Shown: positions 8,165-17,196, counted from the stretch's first letter. The stretch: DNA of 53,837 nucleotides from Nitrospirota bacterium (GCA_029261195.1 JAJDBU010000011.1:1-53837), one strand, 5' to 3'. Notes: a model not told the origin generated them from the sequence alone. Translations and numbers: made by a program.

Positions 8165-8977
8165 ATGGATACCGAATCAGTGATGTCGTCATTCTATATT
8201 GAGAAAGAACCGTTCTATCAAGCGGTCGGGGAGGAAGTGGCCCTCTTTAAGGCGGCCTGCAATGCAAAGCGTCCTGTGCTTTTGAAGGGACCTACCGGCT
8301 GCGGCAAGAGCCGTTTTGTGGCGCACATGGCCTATCACCTGAAACGTCCGCTCATTACCGTTGCCTGCCATGAAGATTTGACGGCTTCCGACCTGGTTGG
8401 ACGCTACTTGCTGAAAGGCGATGAAACCCTCTGGTCGGACGGTCCGCTTGCGCTCGCCGTAAAACATGGCGCGATCTGCTACCTGGATGAAGTCGTTGAG
8501 GCCCGAAATGATACGACCGTGGTCATCCATCCCCTCACCGATGATCGGCGCATCCTCCCCATTGAAAAAAAGGCAGAAGTCATCCATGCCGCCGATGATT
8601 TTATGATCGTCATCTCCTACAACCCCGGCTATCAATCCCTGCTGAAAAACCTGAAGCAAAGCACGCGACAACGCTTTATTGCACTGAATTTTGATTATCC
8701 CCCGCGCGCAAGCGAAATCGCCATTATCATGCGTGAGGCGGGCATTTCTGAAGAAATCGCCGGGCAACTGGTGGCGATTGCCCAAAAAGTCCGCAACCTT
8801 AAAAATCATGGTCTTGAAGAGGGGGTCAGCACCCGTCTTCTGATTTACGCAGCGCAATTGATCGGACAGGGTGTCGCACCCCAACTGGCCTGCCAGGCCG
8901 CGATTGCCGACGCCATGACCGACGATGCCGATATGCGCCTGAGCCTGATCGAAATTATCCAGAGCTTCTTTGTATAA
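8165..8977 (+). CDS. MoxR-type AAA+ ATPase of the CbbQ/NirQ/NorQ family
   Basis: A 270-residue AAA+ chaperone-like ATPase. Walker A is GPTGCGKS (about residues 40-47), Walker B is [10 protein letters not shown] and the sensor region is ISYNPGYQS. The segments [20 protein letters not shown] and STRQRFIAL are typical of CbbQ/NorQ. Family members form hexamers that, with a VWA partner, remodel or activate metalloenzymes: RuBisCO for CbbQO, nitric oxide reductase for NorQD. The neighbour (one base overlap) is just such a VWA protein. Neither RuBisCO nor NOR genes occur in this window, so the client is unknown. Confidence 0.85.
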   Translation: MDTESVMSSFYIEKEPFYQAVGEEVALFKAACNAKRPVLLKGPTGCGKSRFVAHMAYHLKRPLITVACHEDLTASDLVGRYLLKGDETLWSDGPLALAVKHGAICYLDEVVEARNDTTVVIHPLTDDRRILPIEKKAEVIHAADDFMIVISYNPGYQSLLKNLKQSTRQRFIALNFDYPPRASEIAIIMREAGISEEIAGQLVAIAQKVRNLKNHGLEEGVSTRLLIYAAQLIGQGVAPQLACQAAIADAMTDDADMRLSLIEIIQSFFV

Positions 8978-11958
8978 TGCATCCCTCCGCCCACATTGCA
9001 TCACTGCAAAGCTGTTTTGAGGCCTCTTGCGACAGCGACGAGATCGAGGAAATTCTTTCGGCGTTTGAAACGGTTCCTGCGCACGCGCAGGCGGCAGGCA
9101 TAAATATCGGTCTTCTGCTTTCCGACTATTCAATGAAGGCTGCAGCGAGCTATTTTAAGGTCCTGCCGGAGGTTCTCCCTTACTTAAGTCCGGATGAACT
9201 GGGCCCCTGGGTGGGTATGGGGATTAAGGTGGCTCAAAAATCTGCCGGAGCGGGTATCCGTTTTTTTAAAAAAGGTCCCTCCGTTTTTTCTCAAATCGAC
9301 TCAAAAACACTTCGCAAAGCATTTTTGAGTCAGGGTCTTTCACTTGCCGATGCCGATATCAATCTTGCGGTTGAATATTATCTTCACGCCCCGAAACTGC
9401 TTTCATCAGAACGGATGTCGGAAGCGTCTTTTTCTGAATGGCTTGCCGAAGGGCGTGTGCTCGGTCGAGCCGATTACGGTTTGGCCGTCGAATATTTCAG
9501 GGAAACTCCGAAGCTCCTGCCGCATCTTCCGATGTCCCTGATCCCGGCCTGGCTTGTCATCGCAAAAAAAATTGCCCTGGAAAAACTGCTGCCCGCGATC
9601 CACTTTGTCCGGATCAGTCCCGAAATCTTTTCAAAGCTGGTTTCAAATGACGAAAAAGACGCATTGCTCCGACTGGTTTCCGAAGTCGCAGAGCAACAGC
9701 CCTTGCTTGCCGGACAGCTCTTTGAGGAAGCACCTTCTGTTTTGGGCCTTTTTCGAGAAAAAAAAATGGATGCCGTTTTGATGGAAAAGGCAATGGAAAT
9801 CGCGCGTTTCGATGGGGATCTGGCCGCGACACTTTTTATGAATGCCCCAAAAGTCCTGGCCGAGATGGATGAGGTGGCCTTCCGTTTTCCGGAGTGGGTT
9901 GATGAAGGTATTGCACTTTTGAAAAAAGGTTCGCAAACAGCCAAGGGCTTTTTTCTCTTGCAGGGGAAAGTCGGCAAAGTGGCGATCGACCGTTTGCGCG
10001 GGGGAGTCTCACTTTCAAAGATCTCCCGCACCCTGAAACTGTTTGCCGAAGCGCTTTCCGGTAGACGGGTGTCAATTAAGCCGACGACGGATCTAAAAAA
10101 TGATCGACCGGAAGCAGAGACCGATTTCCCGACCTGCGATGGTGAAACCATCTACTTGCCTCCCCATGTCGGATATTTTGCAACAGATGCGCTTAACTAT
10201 GAATGGTATAAGGTGGCGACGGCCTATCAGGCAGGCTATCTTGAATTTGCCACTTTCTTTCCAAAAATCAATGAAACCGCCGATCTGATCGAAAGTCTCC
10301 AGCAACGCTATCATCGACGGGGAGGGCTAAGCAGCCTCAGCTCTTTTTTTAATCTTTTTCCAGAACCTGGCCTGATTCGTCAATTGTTTGAGATTTCAGA
10401 GGGAGCGCGGATTGAATTTTTTCTCCGTCGGGAATATCCCGGTTTGCGTCAGGCCATGCGACGGATGCGGGAATTCGACCTCGACCAGCGGCCCGGACTA
10501 AGCGGTCTGACACCTCGTGGGACCGTATTGGAACTTCTGCTGCAAATATCTCTGTCCGGCAAAACAAAAGAGCCGGTTCCTGCACAGCTGCAAAGCATCT
10601 TATTTGATGTCTGCCGCTTCTTAGGTGTGGTTCAGGAAGCGCCCGCAACGGTGGCGACCTCGATGAAGGCCGCAGCAAACGTCTATCAATACCTGGATGA
10701 AGGGGATGACAAGCCGGAAGCGACCGAAGGTCCGATGGAGGCCTTCGAGGAAGAGGGAACTAAAGTGAAAGGCTCGGGCGAGCAGAGTGGTGTATTGCAT
10801 CCTTCTCCAAGAGGGTCCATCGACCCCAAGCGGGTAGAAGAAGCTCAAAAAGTAAAACAGACCTATACCAACAGCCTGATCGAGAAATTAAAAGAGGCGG
10901 GTGTAGAAGTCTCAAGTGAAACGCTTGAGTCAGCGATTTCAAAATCCGTTGAACGGGGTGAAGTCTCGCTGGACAGTTTCCGGGAAGGAGATCCCGATGA
11001 GCAGCTCGATCGCATAGCCGAGCAATTGGAGGTGGCCGAAAAGGGGAGCAAGACCGGCACGGGTAAACGGATCTACTATTATGACGAATGGGATTGTACT
11101 GAGGAGGATTACCGTCGACTCTGGTGCAAGGTGGTCGAAAAAGACCTGTCCTCTGCGCTGACTTCAAATGTTTCATCCCTACTAGACGAATATCAGGGCC
11201 TGAGCCAAAGCATCACCTCGGCCTTTCAGATGCTCCGGCCGGTGGGCCTGAAGCGGATTAAAGGGGATCGGGAAGGGGATGAACTGGATCTGGATGCCCT
11301 CTTGGCGACCCGGGTTGAGATCAAGTCGGGGCAAAGTCCATCGGATCGCATCTACATCTCCCGACAAAAAAAAGAGCGTTCGGTGGCGGTCGCCTTTTTG
11401 GCTGATTTGAGCGGATCAACCCAGCAACAGCTTCCCGATCAAAACAAAAGCATTTTGCAAGTTGAGAAAGAAGCGCTTCTTCTGATGGCACGGGCAGTCG
11501 ATGCCATTGGCGACCGTTTCGCCCTCTACGGCTTCTCGGGACGAGGAAAAGATGCTGTCGATTTTTTTATACTCAAAGACTTTGATGAACCCTATAACGC
11601 GGCGATAGATCATCGTATTGCCCACATTGAATCTGCGATTCAAAACCGGGATGGGGCCGCAATTCGACATGCCACAAGCAAACTCGCTGCGCAATCTGAA
11701 AAAATCAAAACACTGGTCTTAATCAGCGACGGCAAACCGCTTGACGACGATTATCGCGGATCATACGCCACGGCGGATACGAAGATGGCGCTTAAGGAGG
11801 CGAAGCGGCGCGGCATCCATCCCTACTGCATCACAGTGGATCGGGAAGGGGCCAGCTATCTTAAAGGCATGTACGGTGATGTGGCCTACATGGTGATTGA
11901 TCACATCGAAAAACTCCCGATTCGACTGCCACAGATTTATAAACGTTTGACGATGTAG
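8977..11958 (+). CDS. Large VWA-domain protein, CbbO/NorD-like, with helical repeats
   Basis: A 993-residue protein, longer than the roughly 600-800 residues I expect for NorD/CbbO. Residues 56-300 carry seven copies, about 38 residues apart, of an A-x3-F/Y-x4-P-x-V/L-L unit (at 56, 93, 131, 170, 207, 245 and 283); a degenerate eighth may start near 321. The middle part (390-560) contains the DALNYEWYKVATAYQ-type region of the family, followed by an acidic low-complexity stretch (574-600). The C-terminal VWA domain has an intact MIDAS motif DLSGS (810-814) with downstream ISDGKPLDD. It is translationally coupled to the MoxR ATPase and should be its adaptor. The repeats may bind the client; that is inference. 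Confidence 0.75.
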   Translation: MHPSAHIASLQSCFEASCDSDEIEEILSAFETVPAHAQAAGINIGLLLSDYSMKAAASYFKVLPEVLPYLSPDELGPWVGMGIKVAQKSAGAGIRFFKKGPSVFSQIDSKTLRKAFLSQGLSLADADINLAVEYYLHAPKLLSSERMSEASFSEWLAEGRVLGRADYGLAVEYFRETPKLLPHLPMSLIPAWLVIAKKIALEKLLPAIHFVRISPEIFSKLVSNDEKDALLRLVSEVAEQQPLLAGQLFEEAPSVLGLFREKKMDAVLMEKAMEIARFDGDLAATLFMNAPKVLAEMDEVAFRFPEWVDEGIALLKKGSQTAKGFFLLQGKVGKVAIDRLRGGVSLSKISRTLKLFAEALSGRRVSIKPTTDLKNDRPEAETDFPTCDGETIYLPPHVGYFATDALNYEWYKVATAYQAGYLEFATFFPKINETADLIESLQQRYHRRGGLSSLSSFFNLFPEPGLIRQLFEISEGARIEFFLRREYPGLRQAMRRMREFDLDQRPGLSGLTPRGTVLELLLQISLSGKTKEPVPAQLQSILFDVCRFLGVVQEAPATVATSMKAAANVYQYLDEGDDKPEATEGPMEAFEEEGTKVKGSGEQSGVLHPSPRGSIDPKRVEEAQKVKQTYTNSLIEKLKEAGVEVSSETLESAISKSVERGEVSLDSFREGDPDEQLDRIAEQLEVAEKGSKTGTGKRIYYYDEWDCTEEDYRRLWCKVVEKDLSSALTSNVSSLLDEYQGLSQSITSAFQMLRPVGLKRIKGDREGDELDLDALLATRVEIKSGQSPSDRIYISRQKKERSVAVAFLADLSGSTQQQLPDQNKSILQVEKEALLLMARAVDAIGDRFALYGFSGRGKDAVDFFILKDFDEPYNAAIDHRIAHIESAIQNRDGAAIRHATSKLAAQSEKIKTLVLISDGKPLDDDYRGSYATADTKMALKEAKRRGIHPYCITVDREGASYLKGMYGDVAYMVIDHIEKLPIRLPQIYKRLTM

Positions 11959-11995
11959 AATTAGGCATAACCACGAAAAAACCAGGAGGCATAAA

Positions 11996-12199
11996 ATGGC
12001 AAGAACTGTCGAAGAAATTGAAGATGCCATCACGCAATTGCCAGAAGATCAACTGAGGCAATTTCGTGATTGGTACGGTAAATTTGATTCAGAAGCATGG
12101 GATGAACAAATAGAAAAAGATGTTGCGTCGGGTAAACTAGGTGCGCTTGCTAAAACAGCAATTGCTGACCATCATTTGGGAAAAACTAAAAAACTGTGA
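11996..12199 (+). CDS. Antitoxin of a RelE/ParE-type module
   Basis: A 67-residue acidic protein beginning MARTVEEIEDAI, with LPEDQLRQFRDWY and a C-terminal KLGALAKTAIADH segment. This matches the pattern of short antitoxins of RelE/ParE-type toxins (SGKLDALA-type tails). A strong AGGAGG lies seven bases before the ATG. Its stop overlaps the GTG start of the toxin gene. The antitoxin is expected to bind and neutralise the toxin and to autorepress, though no operator is evident. Confidence 0.75.
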   Translation: MARTVEEIEDAITQLPEDQLRQFRDWYGKFDSEAWDEQIEKDVASGKLGALAKTAIADHHLGKTKKL

Positions 12200-12450
12200 C
12201 TCACTTTACCAGTCCATCGTTTTGGTTAGCTTATGAGGCATTGCCATCGTCAGTGAAACAAGTTGCTGATCGCAATTATGAAACGCTTAAAATAGACCCA
12301 AAGCATCCATCCCTGCATTTCAAGAAAATAAAAAGGTATTGGTCTATACGCGTAGGAATTCACTACCGGGCCTTAGCAGTCGAGGTCAAGGAAGGTTTGC
12401 TTTGGTTTTGGATTGGAAGCCATGCAGAATATGACAAACTCCTCAAATAG
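12196..12450 (+). CDS. RelE/ParE-family toxin
   Basis: An 84-residue basic protein starting at a GTG that overlaps the antitoxin stop codon. The core HPSLHFKKIKRYWSIRVG and IHYRALAV followed by FWIGSHAEYDKLL is typical of the ParE/RelE toxin fold (HAEYDKLL is the common C-terminal end). Whether it cleaves ribosome-bound mRNA (RelE) or poisons gyrase (ParE) cannot be decided by eye. The pair sits as a self-contained insert between the VWA gene and an unknown gene upstream of der. Confidence 0.8.
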   Translation: MTHFTSPSFWLAYEALPSSVKQVADRNYETLKIDPKHPSLHFKKIKRYWSIRVGIHYRALAVEVKEGLLWFWIGSHAEYDKLLK

Positions 12451-12524
12451 CTTAGGTGTTTTGGGAAACATCGTGTCGTGTTTTGGTTTGAAATATCTGC
12501 ACCCTGTATTAGAAAGGTAAAACA

Positions 12525-12962
12525 ATGAGTGAAGAAATAAAATTCAAAGGTTGGCTATGGGAGATGTTCAAAGAGTACATCCGTAAGATTGAGCGAACGG
12601 CCTCGACGGGCGCCCCGGAGCTTTCAATGATTAAAGAGAAGTATCAGGCCATTTTTCCTAATGGATCGATTATGATTCTGGTCGAAGAAAAGGTCGGGAT
12701 GATCGTGGTTTTTAATGAGCTTGAAAGCCGCGAGACTTCGGAATTGACTGATCTGATGGAAGAAGAAAAACTCCTGGCCTATCTTGAAAAACACTACGGT
12801 CGTGGAAAATACAAGATCAATTTTTATAACGGTCTCACTTTTATTGCGACACACAATTTCAGAGTGAAGCTTGAAGAGGAATCCGTCCCCGAGATTTGGC
12901 GGGAGATTGTTGCAAAAAACAAGGCGGAAGAATCCGAGAAGGCGGGTAGTCGATGGGGATAA
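12525..12962 (+). CDS. Hypothetical protein overlapping der
   Basis: A 145-residue soluble protein with no recognised domain. It opens with an amphipathic segment (FKGWLWEMFKEYIRKIERTA) and contains alternating strand-like stretches (GSIMILVEEKVGMIVVF, YKINFYNGLTFIATHNF) and a charged C-terminal tail. AAAGG lies seven bases before the ATG. Its 3' end overlaps the start of der by 10 bases, so the two are probably co-translated. That suggests, without proof, a role linked to ribosome assembly or its control. Confidence 0.55.
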   Translation: MSEEIKFKGWLWEMFKEYIRKIERTASTGAPELSMIKEKYQAIFPNGSIMILVEEKVGMIVVFNELESRETSELTDLMEEEKLLAYLEKHYGRGKYKINFYNGLTFIATHNFRVKLEEESVPEIWREIVAKNKAEESEKAGSRWG

Positions 12963-14317
12963 GAAAGGGACCGGTGATTGCGATTATCGGTCGACCGAAT
13001 GTCGGAAAATCGACGCTGTTCAATAAGTTGACTGGCATGAGAAAAGCGATTGTTCAGGATCTGCCCGGGGTGACGCGAGACAGGAATGAAGGATTCTGCA
13101 CCTATCGGGACCGTCAGTTTACCTTGATTGATACGGGTGGCCTGCTCTCCGATACAAGCGCTTCTTTTTCGGAGGCGATCCACCGGCAATCGGAGTTGGC
13201 GATTGAAGAAGCAGACATTATCCTGTTTATGATGGATGCCCGTGAGGGGGTGACGGCGGAAGACCATGCGGTTCAAACGCTTTTGAGAAAGAGCGGAAAA
13301 CCGGTCTACACCGTCATCAACAAGACGGAAGGCAAGGGGGCTGACACGGTTGAGGAATTTTACGAATTGGGTGCCGACAAACTCTTTGCAATTTCCTCTG
13401 AACACAACCTCGGCCTCTCTGATTTACTCGACGCACTCTACCCCCATCTTGCGCCATTGGACGAAACGCCTGAGGAAACGCCACCGAAAATTGTGCTGAT
13501 CGGTCGTCCCAATGCTGGAAAATCAACCCTGATCAATACCATTCTCAAAGAAGAACGTTTGCTGACCAGTGATATTGCCGGAACAACGCGCGATACCATT
13601 GATACGCCTGTGGCACGTAACAATAAGAATTATATATTTATTGACACGGCCGGAATGCGGCGGCGGGGCAAGATTACATGGGGTGTCGAGCAGTACAGTA
13701 TTTCTCGTGCAAAGGGAGCATTGAAGCGATCAAATATCGCCCTGCTGTTGCTGGACTCCTCTGAGGGAATTACGGAGCAGGATACAAAAATTGCCGGCAT
13801 GGTGATTGAGCAGGGCAAAGGCTTAATCCTGGTCGTGAATAAATCAGACCTGCTGGAAGGGCAGGAGGAACGGGATCAAATTGAGCAACAATACAGCTTC
13901 CGTTTTTCCTTTGTACATGATATGCCCAAGATCTATGTTTCGGCCTTGACCGGAAAGGGCATGACCCGCCTTTTTAAAAAGATTGATGAGGTCTACGATG
14001 CCTATACAAAACGGGTCCCAACCGGCCAACTCAACCGATTTTTTGAACGGGTGATTCAAAAACATCCCCCTGCAAGCTACAAAGGAAAGGCGATCAACCT
14101 TTTTTATATTACACAGGTTGGCACTGCGCCTCCGAGTTTTGTCATCTTTTGCAACATTTCAGCCGGTGTGACTGATCAATATTTGCGTTTTGTCCAGAAT
14201 CAATTGCAGGAAGCATTCAGTTTCTGGGGCGTGCCGGTCCGCGTAAAAGTGCGGGCCCGGAAGCGGGTGCAGTTGCAACAGGTACTGGAGAGGTCAGGAA
14301 AGGCAAACAAATCGTAA
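12953..14317 (+). CDS. der: Ribosome-associated double GTPase Der (EngA)
   Basis: A 454-residue Era-family protein with two tandem G domains and a C-terminal KH-like domain, the usual Der length. G1 of domain 1 is GRPNVGKST with DTGG and NKTE; domain 2 has GRPNAGKST, DTAGMRRRGKI and NKSD. It acts in maturation of the 50S subunit. The ATG at 12953 has GGCGGG upstream and overlaps the previous gene by 10 bases. The sequence ends with the basic KVRARKR-type tail expected of the KH domain. Confidence 0.95.
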   Translation: MGIRKGPVIAIIGRPNVGKSTLFNKLTGMRKAIVQDLPGVTRDRNEGFCTYRDRQFTLIDTGGLLSDTSASFSEAIHRQSELAIEEADIILFMMDAREGVTAEDHAVQTLLRKSGKPVYTVINKTEGKGADTVEEFYELGADKLFAISSEHNLGLSDLLDALYPHLAPLDETPEETPPKIVLIGRPNAGKSTLINTILKEERLLTSDIAGTTRDTIDTPVARNNKNYIFIDTAGMRRRGKITWGVEQYSISRAKGALKRSNIALLLLDSSEGITEQDTKIAGMVIEQGKGLILVVNKSDLLEGQEERDQIEQQYSFRFSFVHDMPKIYVSALTGKGMTRLFKKIDEVYDAYTKRVPTGQLNRFFERVIQKHPPASYKGKAINLFYITQVGTAPPSFVIFCNISAGVTDQYLRFVQNQLQEAFSFWGVPVRVKVRARKRVQLQQVLERSGKANKS

Positions 14318-14341
14318 CAAAATTGCTGAGGACTCTAAATA

Positions 14342-15808
14342 ATGCCCTATAACGATTTACGACAATTTATCTCCTTTCTTGAACAAAAAGGTGATCTTGT
14401 TCGGATAAAACAGGAGGTGGATCCCTATCTGGAAATGACTGAAATTTATGAGCGTCTCATCAAAAAAGGCGGCCCTGCCGTCCTTTTTGAAAATCCAAAA
14501 GGCGCAGAGATGCCGGTTTTGGTGAATCTCTTTGGAACGGTGGAACGGGTGGCCCTGGGACTGGATACAGATGAAAAAGGCCTACAGGAGATCGGGGCCT
14601 TTCTTGCTTTTCTCCAGCATCCGGAGCCCCCGAAGGGTTTTGTGGATGCCGTAAAACATTTGCCTTTTTATGCCAGGATTCTACATCTTTCGCCCAAAAA
14701 GACTAAGAATGCCCCCTGTCAGGAAGTTGTTTTAACCGGGGATGATGCCGACCTGGATGCAATACCGATTCAGCATTGTTGGCCCGACGACGCCGCAGCC
14801 CTGATCACCTGGCCCCTAGTCATTACCAAACCGGCACCTGGTCATGAAGGTAAAAATAATGTCGGTATCTATCGAATGCAGAAGCTCGACAAAAAACGGA
14901 CGATCATGCGCTGGCTGAGTCATCGCGGTGGCGCCGATCACTATAGGCAGTGGATGGCGCAGGACAAACCCATGCCCGTGGCTGTCGCTATAGGATGCGA
15001 CCCGGCCATGACGATTGCAGCCGTCACACCCGTGCCGGAGCAGATTGGGGAATTTCATTTTGCAGGTTTGCTTCGTAAAAAACAGGTTGAGCTGGTGAAG
15101 TGTAAGACGGTTGATCTGGAAGTCCCTGCCACGAGTGAGTTGATTATTGAAGGGGAAATCCATCCTGGAGAGATGGCCGACGAAGGGCCTCACGGCGATC
15201 ATACCGGATATTACAACTCGGTTGAGCCTTTCCCGATTTTTCGCGTCACTTGCATTACGCATCGTAAAAATCCAATCTACCAGTCAACGACCACGGGCCG
15301 ACCGCCGAGAGAAGATGCCATCATCGGTCTGGCCTTAAACCAGATTTTTCTGCCACTTTTAAAACAGCACTTCCCTGAAATCATAGATTTTCATCTTCCG
15401 ATGGAGGCCTGTTCTTACCGCTTTGCCGTTATTTCAATGAAGAAGCAATATCCGGGTCATGCCAAACGGGTGATGATGGGGATCTGGGGTTTTCTCAAAC
15501 AGTTTCTCTATGTTAAATTTATTATCGTGGTTGATCCGGACATTGATATCCGGAATTGGGACGATGTGATCTGGGCCATTTCGACACAGGTTGATCCTGC
15601 GAGAGACACTTTTATCCTGGAGCGGACACCGATCGATTATCTTGACTTTGCCTCTCCGGAACCGCGTTTGGGTTCAAAAATGGGCATTGATGCAACAGCA
15701 AAAATACCGCCTGAGACCCATAGAGAGTGGGGAAAGTCGATGTCAATGGATCCCGATGTAGTCAAAAGAGTCGATGAAATGTGGCATGAATTGGGTCTCG
15801 ACTCATGA
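14342..15808 (+). CDS. ubiD: UbiD-family prenyl-FMN decarboxylase
   Basis: A 488-residue protein, close to E. coli UbiD (497). The prFMN/Mn-binding and catalytic region IEGEIHPGEMADEGPHGDHTG (residues 269-289) keeps the glutamate pair around 272/277 and the downstream acidic and histidine residues. NNVGIYRMQ (172-180) and WLSHRGGADH (191-200) are the other signature stretches. Family members decarboxylate 4-hydroxy-3-polyprenylbenzoate in ubiquinone synthesis, menaquinone precursors, or aromatic acids. The UbiX prenyltransferase that supplies the cofactor is not in this window. The substrate is unsettled; quinone synthesis is the default. The stop overlaps the next start as ATGA. Confidence 0.85.
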   Translation: MPYNDLRQFISFLEQKGDLVRIKQEVDPYLEMTEIYERLIKKGGPAVLFENPKGAEMPVLVNLFGTVERVALGLDTDEKGLQEIGAFLAFLQHPEPPKGFVDAVKHLPFYARILHLSPKKTKNAPCQEVVLTGDDADLDAIPIQHCWPDDAAALITWPLVITKPAPGHEGKNNVGIYRMQKLDKKRTIMRWLSHRGGADHYRQWMAQDKPMPVAVAIGCDPAMTIAAVTPVPEQIGEFHFAGLLRKKQVELVKCKTVDLEVPATSELIIEGEIHPGEMADEGPHGDHTGYYNSVEPFPIFRVTCITHRKNPIYQSTTTGRPPREDAIIGLALNQIFLPLLKQHFPEIIDFHLPMEACSYRFAVISMKKQYPGHAKRVMMGIWGFLKQFLYVKFIIVVDPDIDIRNWDDVIWAISTQVDPARDTFILERTPIDYLDFASPEPRLGSKMGIDATAKIPPETHREWGKSMSMDPDVVKRVDEMWHELGLDS

Positions 15809-16911
15809 AATTGCCATTCAGATTGATCCTTGGAATCAGCATCATCTCTACAATCTCCTTGGGCCTCGTATTCAGGGGCGCTTATGCGTCCGTGATCGCC
15901 AATACTCATTCACATCAAGAAAAAATAGTGAGCCATTCCCGCAAAGAATCCAATGCGAATGTGACGGCCAAAGCCAGGATTGAAGGAAGCTGTCTGCATT
16001 GCCACGCCGAGACATCAACATTAGATCAAGATCTTTCCAAACCCGAATGTCAGGAATGTCATGGAGAGCCTTCTCTACCGCTTGAGGTTTTGCCGGTTGA
16101 ACTTTTGCCGCTTGAAGCCCCTGTTGAGATCGAAGTCATCGAACAGAAACAGGTACTGATTTCGGCGGGTTCCTATGTCATGGGGAGTCCGGGGCGTCCG
16201 GCGGCCGAAGGAAAAGGCAATGAAGATGAGGGGCCACCGCATGAGGTCTTTGTTACGGATTTCTATATGGATCTCTACGAAACGACGAACGCGCATTATC
16301 AGGCCTATATTGAATCGACTGGGAAAAAGGCGCCACTCCTGTGGAGAGAAGGGGTTTATCCGCCCGCATTGACAAACCATCCGGTTGTTTATGTCAGTTG
16401 GTATGACGCAGCGGGCTACTGCAATTGGGCTGGAAAGCGTCTCCCGAATGAAGAGGAGTGGGAAAAAGCAGCTCGAGGCGATGACCAGAGAAACTTCCCC
16501 TGGGGCGTAAAATTTTCACATGAAAAGGCCAACACCCCTCAGCATTGGATTGCGAAAGGGATAGATGTTTGGCAGGGAAGTACCCTGCCCGTCGGAAGTT
16601 TTGAAAATGGAAAAAGCCCCTACGGACTCTATGACATGGCGGGTAATGTCTATGAGTGGGTTAGCAATTGGTATCTTCCCTACACTGGGAACCAGTGGCC
16701 GAATGTGCATTATGGGAAAAGAAATAAGGTTTTGCGGGGGGGCTCTTGGTATGACTGCATGTCATACGGCTGCGGGCTTTCGGCACCTGTTTATAATCGA
16801 AGCCGGTTTACACCGGAGATTAAAAACAAAGGCTTCGGATTTCGCTGTGCGAGCGATGACCTCGTGTCGAAAATTAAACACCAGGATGAACACCAACAAC
16901 AAAAGTCTTGA
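15805..16911 (+). CDS. Exported diheme c / formylglycine-generating-enzyme-like protein
   Basis: A 368-residue protein. It starts with a signal peptide (1-28, ending GAYA). Two CxxCH heme c motifs follow (C63-H67 and C82-H86). Residues 115-352 form an FGE/SUMF1-type domain (GSYVMGSP, VSWYDAAGYC, KRLPNEEEWEKAARG, DMAGNVYEW, LRGGSW, GFRCA). Cys318 and Cys323 sit as C-x4-C just after RGGSW, one residue later than the copper-binding active-site pair of true FGEs, as I recall them. Many bacterial SUMF1-domain proteins lack such cysteines. It is coupled to ubiD by an ATGA overlap. A periplasmic redox or oxygen-dependent modification role is inference. Confidence 0.7.
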   Translation: MKLPFRLILGISIISTISLGLVFRGAYASVIANTHSHQEKIVSHSRKESNANVTAKARIEGSCLHCHAETSTLDQDLSKPECQECHGEPSLPLEVLPVELLPLEAPVEIEVIEQKQVLISAGSYVMGSPGRPAAEGKGNEDEGPPHEVFVTDFYMDLYETTNAHYQAYIESTGKKAPLLWREGVYPPALTNHPVVYVSWYDAAGYCNWAGKRLPNEEEWEKAARGDDQRNFPWGVKFSHEKANTPQHWIAKGIDVWQGSTLPVGSFENGKSPYGLYDMAGNVYEWVSNWYLPYTGNQWPNVHYGKRNKVLRGGSWYDCMSYGCGLSAPVYNRSRFTPEIKNKGFGFRCASDDLVSKIKHQDEHQQQKS

Positions 16912-16956
16912 AGCAAGGACGCCGGGAAAGCCCGCGTATATTGCGTAATGAGGGGC

Positions 16957-17139
16957 TTAAGAAATGTCGCGAGCCTTGACTGTTTTACGCTTTTCCGCTT
17001 TTGCTTGTTCAATTGCATTGAGGCAGACCGTCTCGACTTGTTTACTTAAGGCCTCAAGAAATTCAGCTGAAGTGTTGAACTCTGCTTTTTCTGATATAAA
17101 CTTCCGAACTTTGGAACTGACGATCAATACATCTGCCAT
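16957..17139 (-). CDS. Bacterial histone-fold protein
   Basis: A 60-residue protein that is a minimal histone fold: helix 1 SSKVRKFISE, long helix 2 spanning about residues 23-48 (TSAEFLEALSKQVETVCLNA and onward), and the loop/helix 3 signature RKTVKARDI at the end. These match NF-YB/archaeal-type histone folds and the short bacterial histones described for Bdellovibrio and others. A dimeric DNA-binding nucleoid protein is expected. AAAGGAG lies seven bases before the ATG. It stands alone, convergent with the FGE-like gene and divergent from the GNAT gene. Confidence 0.75.
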   Translation of the reverse strand: MADVLIVSSKVRKFISEKAEFNTSAEFLEALSKQVETVCLNAIEQAKAEKRKTVKARDIS

Positions 17140-17196
17140 GAATATCTCCTTTGAGAGTAAATCTTCTTATGGGTAAAGAAAAACAGGAGGCATTTT

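Noticed and set aside
8189-9133. Long antisense open frame (314 codons) opposite the MoxR ATPase gene
   Set aside because: It mirrors a well-supported AAA+ gene, shows no domain pattern of its own, and spans the junction of two coupled genes on the other strand.
9474-10151. Antisense open frame (225 codons) opposite the VWA gene repeats
   Set aside because: Serine/arginine-rich composition typical of a shadow frame; the plus strand encodes the regular 38-residue repeats.
12953-14317. NKTE instead of NKxD in the first G domain of Der as a loss of GTP specificity
   Set aside because: Glu at this place in the first domain is, as far as I recall, seen in other Der proteins; everything else is canonical.
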